Shown here piece after piece: positions 62,900-64,000 of a DNA stretch of 64,000 nt; position 1 is the stretch's first letter; each line of letters starts with the position of its first letter. The notes under the pieces are model-generated. The model had not been told where the DNA came from, searched no databases, and saw nothing but the letters and a program-made list of their open reading frames with translations. A program made the translations under genes and the position numbers. Source of the stretch: Trema orientale (taxonomy: Eukaryota > Streptophyta > Magnoliopsida > Rosales > Cannabaceae); the NCBI GenBank assembly GCA_002914845.1, contig JXTC01000117.1, forward strand, positions 726,223 through 790,222, written 5' to 3'.

Positions 62900-63066
62900 G
62901 ACTTTCTCAGAGTCTCGCATCTCTCCCCACTTTTAGACATTATCTTCATCTCTCACTCCCTCGATCTATCACCTCTCTCTCTCACTCTCACTCAAGCTCT
63001 CTCTCTCTCTCTCTCTCTCTCTTTCTATTCTCGCCATTAGCCCGTTACTGTTCGCTACCAGCCAGG
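62900..63066 (+). promoter_or_regulatory. Possible 5' UTR exon of a gene to the right
   Basis: A CT-rich stretch (microsatellite 62996-63022), less AT-rich than its surroundings, ends CAGCCAG|GTAACC, a plausible splice donor at 63067. Such CT-rich leaders precede many plant genes. No coding exon was found before the window ends, so this is weak. Confidence 0.25.
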
Positions 63067-63500
63067 TAACCACCTGCTTCTCATACTCGCAAGGTGTATA
63101 CTTTTCTTCTTATTAGTTTGTTAATCGTACTAATTTTAGATTATTATCTAGTTGTTAAATTGTAAATTAATATTATCTAAGACTAAGATGTTATTTTGTT
63201 AATTTGGAATGCAAGCGTTCAAGATAGAGATGTGATGTTGTTGATTCGGGCTCTCTGTATCAGGCCTCTCCTCTCGACGTCATTCTCTCAGCCTTGACCA
63301 GAATAATCTCCAAGTCACATCAGATCGACTAAATTGCCCAGATGCCAATGTGAGGCTCCATCTTCGTCTTCATAATCTCTTAGTTATGAAATTAATGTGT
63401 TTTTTTTCAGTATATATATATATGGGTAATTTTTTACTAGGAGGGTTTTTTTTTTCATTTTTTTATTTGAAAGTCTCTAAGTCTAGAGATATTTTTTTTA
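63067..63500. other. No gene seen
   Basis: AT-rich with a less AT-rich patch at 63240-63360 that could be a gene fragment, but no family was recognised. Confidence 0.4.
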
Positions 63501-63504
63501 ACTA

Positions 63505-64000
63505 CTTTGAGCATCTCCAACGGGATGCTACTATAGCCTTTTTGCCAAAAATGGAGCACGGTACCGACTCTAAGGCCATCTCCAACCAGCAACTCTATTT
63601 TGCAGCAACTAAAACTCTAAAATGCAGCAACTTTACTCCATATTTTTTTTTCATCTCCAACCCATTACTCCAAATACTACACCAAAAAGAATATTCTATA
63701 TTTCAAATAGAATATTCTCTACAACAAAAAAGAATATTCTCTTTAATTTTTACTCAAATCTCATTTTTAACCCTTAACTTTCTATGAATATTTTATTTAA
63801 TCAATTACTTGACTAATATACTTTTATAAATCATATTAATTTAATGATATATTAATAAATTATATTAATTACGAAATTATATAGATAATAATATAACATA
63901 AATTACAAAATATTTTATTCATTATACATGTACACATTGTATTTAAGAAATTTCTAAAAATTACAAGAAATATAAAAGCTATAATAGAAAATCATATGAC
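63505..64000. mobile_element. Possible MITE with GAGCATCTCCAAC end, cut by the window edge
   Basis: GAGCATCTCCAACGGGATGC (63508) and repeats of CATCTCCAACC (63582, 63651) with AACTCTATTTTGCAGCAACT. This kind of terminus is common in plant MITEs. The other end is not in the window. Confidence 0.4.

Overview
This is nuclear DNA from a flowering plant, most likely a eudicot. It is AT-rich and has plant-type introns, two conserved plant housekeeping or regulatory genes, and dense plant transposable elements (Ty1/copia, Ty3/gypsy, LINE, CACTA, hAT, PIF/Harbinger-like MITEs and a tRNA-derived SINE). The species cannot be fixed from the sequence alone. Three single ambiguous bases (3942, 16425, 20471) mark probable assembly joins.

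Layout. 1-6.2 kb: the 5' half of a minus-strand Ty1/copia element (LTR, primer site, long leader with a 1.02-kb tandem duplication and a palindrome array, then gag to the start of reverse transcriptase). 7.4-8.8 kb: a copia tail interrupted by MITEs. 8,775-37,801: a 29-kb span bounded by CACTA-type inverted ends and the same 3-bp flank (AGA). Its left third carries a degenerate minus-strand CACTA gene set (TNP2-type transposase, then a TNP1/Ulp1-protease gene). Its right end carries a second, plus-strand, broken Ulp1 gene. Between them lie copia debris, a four-copy MITE family, a LINE with a gypsy element nested in it, a 3-kb palindrome made of two copia 5' halves, a SINE and a second LINE. 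37.8-43.4 kb: AT-rich intergenic DNA holding a diverged non-coding duplication, a SINE with a 20-bp target duplication and an 84/76-bp hairpin, followed by a hAT MITE at 43.4-44.1 kb.

44.8-49.3 kb: an apparently intact class II trehalose-6-phosphate synthase-like gene (minus strand, three coding exons, 856 aa predicted). 52.1-56.6 kb: an apparently intact eIF3 subunit c gene (minus strand, three coding exons, 922 aa predicted). 56.7-64 kb: intergenic DNA with several MITEs and a possible 5' leader of another gene near 63.0 kb.

The two host genes share orientation but have no evident functional link: one is a sugar-signalling regulator and the other a core translation factor. I did not find a previously undescribed multi-gene system. 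The most unusual structures are the convergent-LTR copia palindrome, a potential source of hairpin RNA; the composite CACTA span with two opposed Ulp1 genes; and the hairpin at 40.9-41.1 kb.
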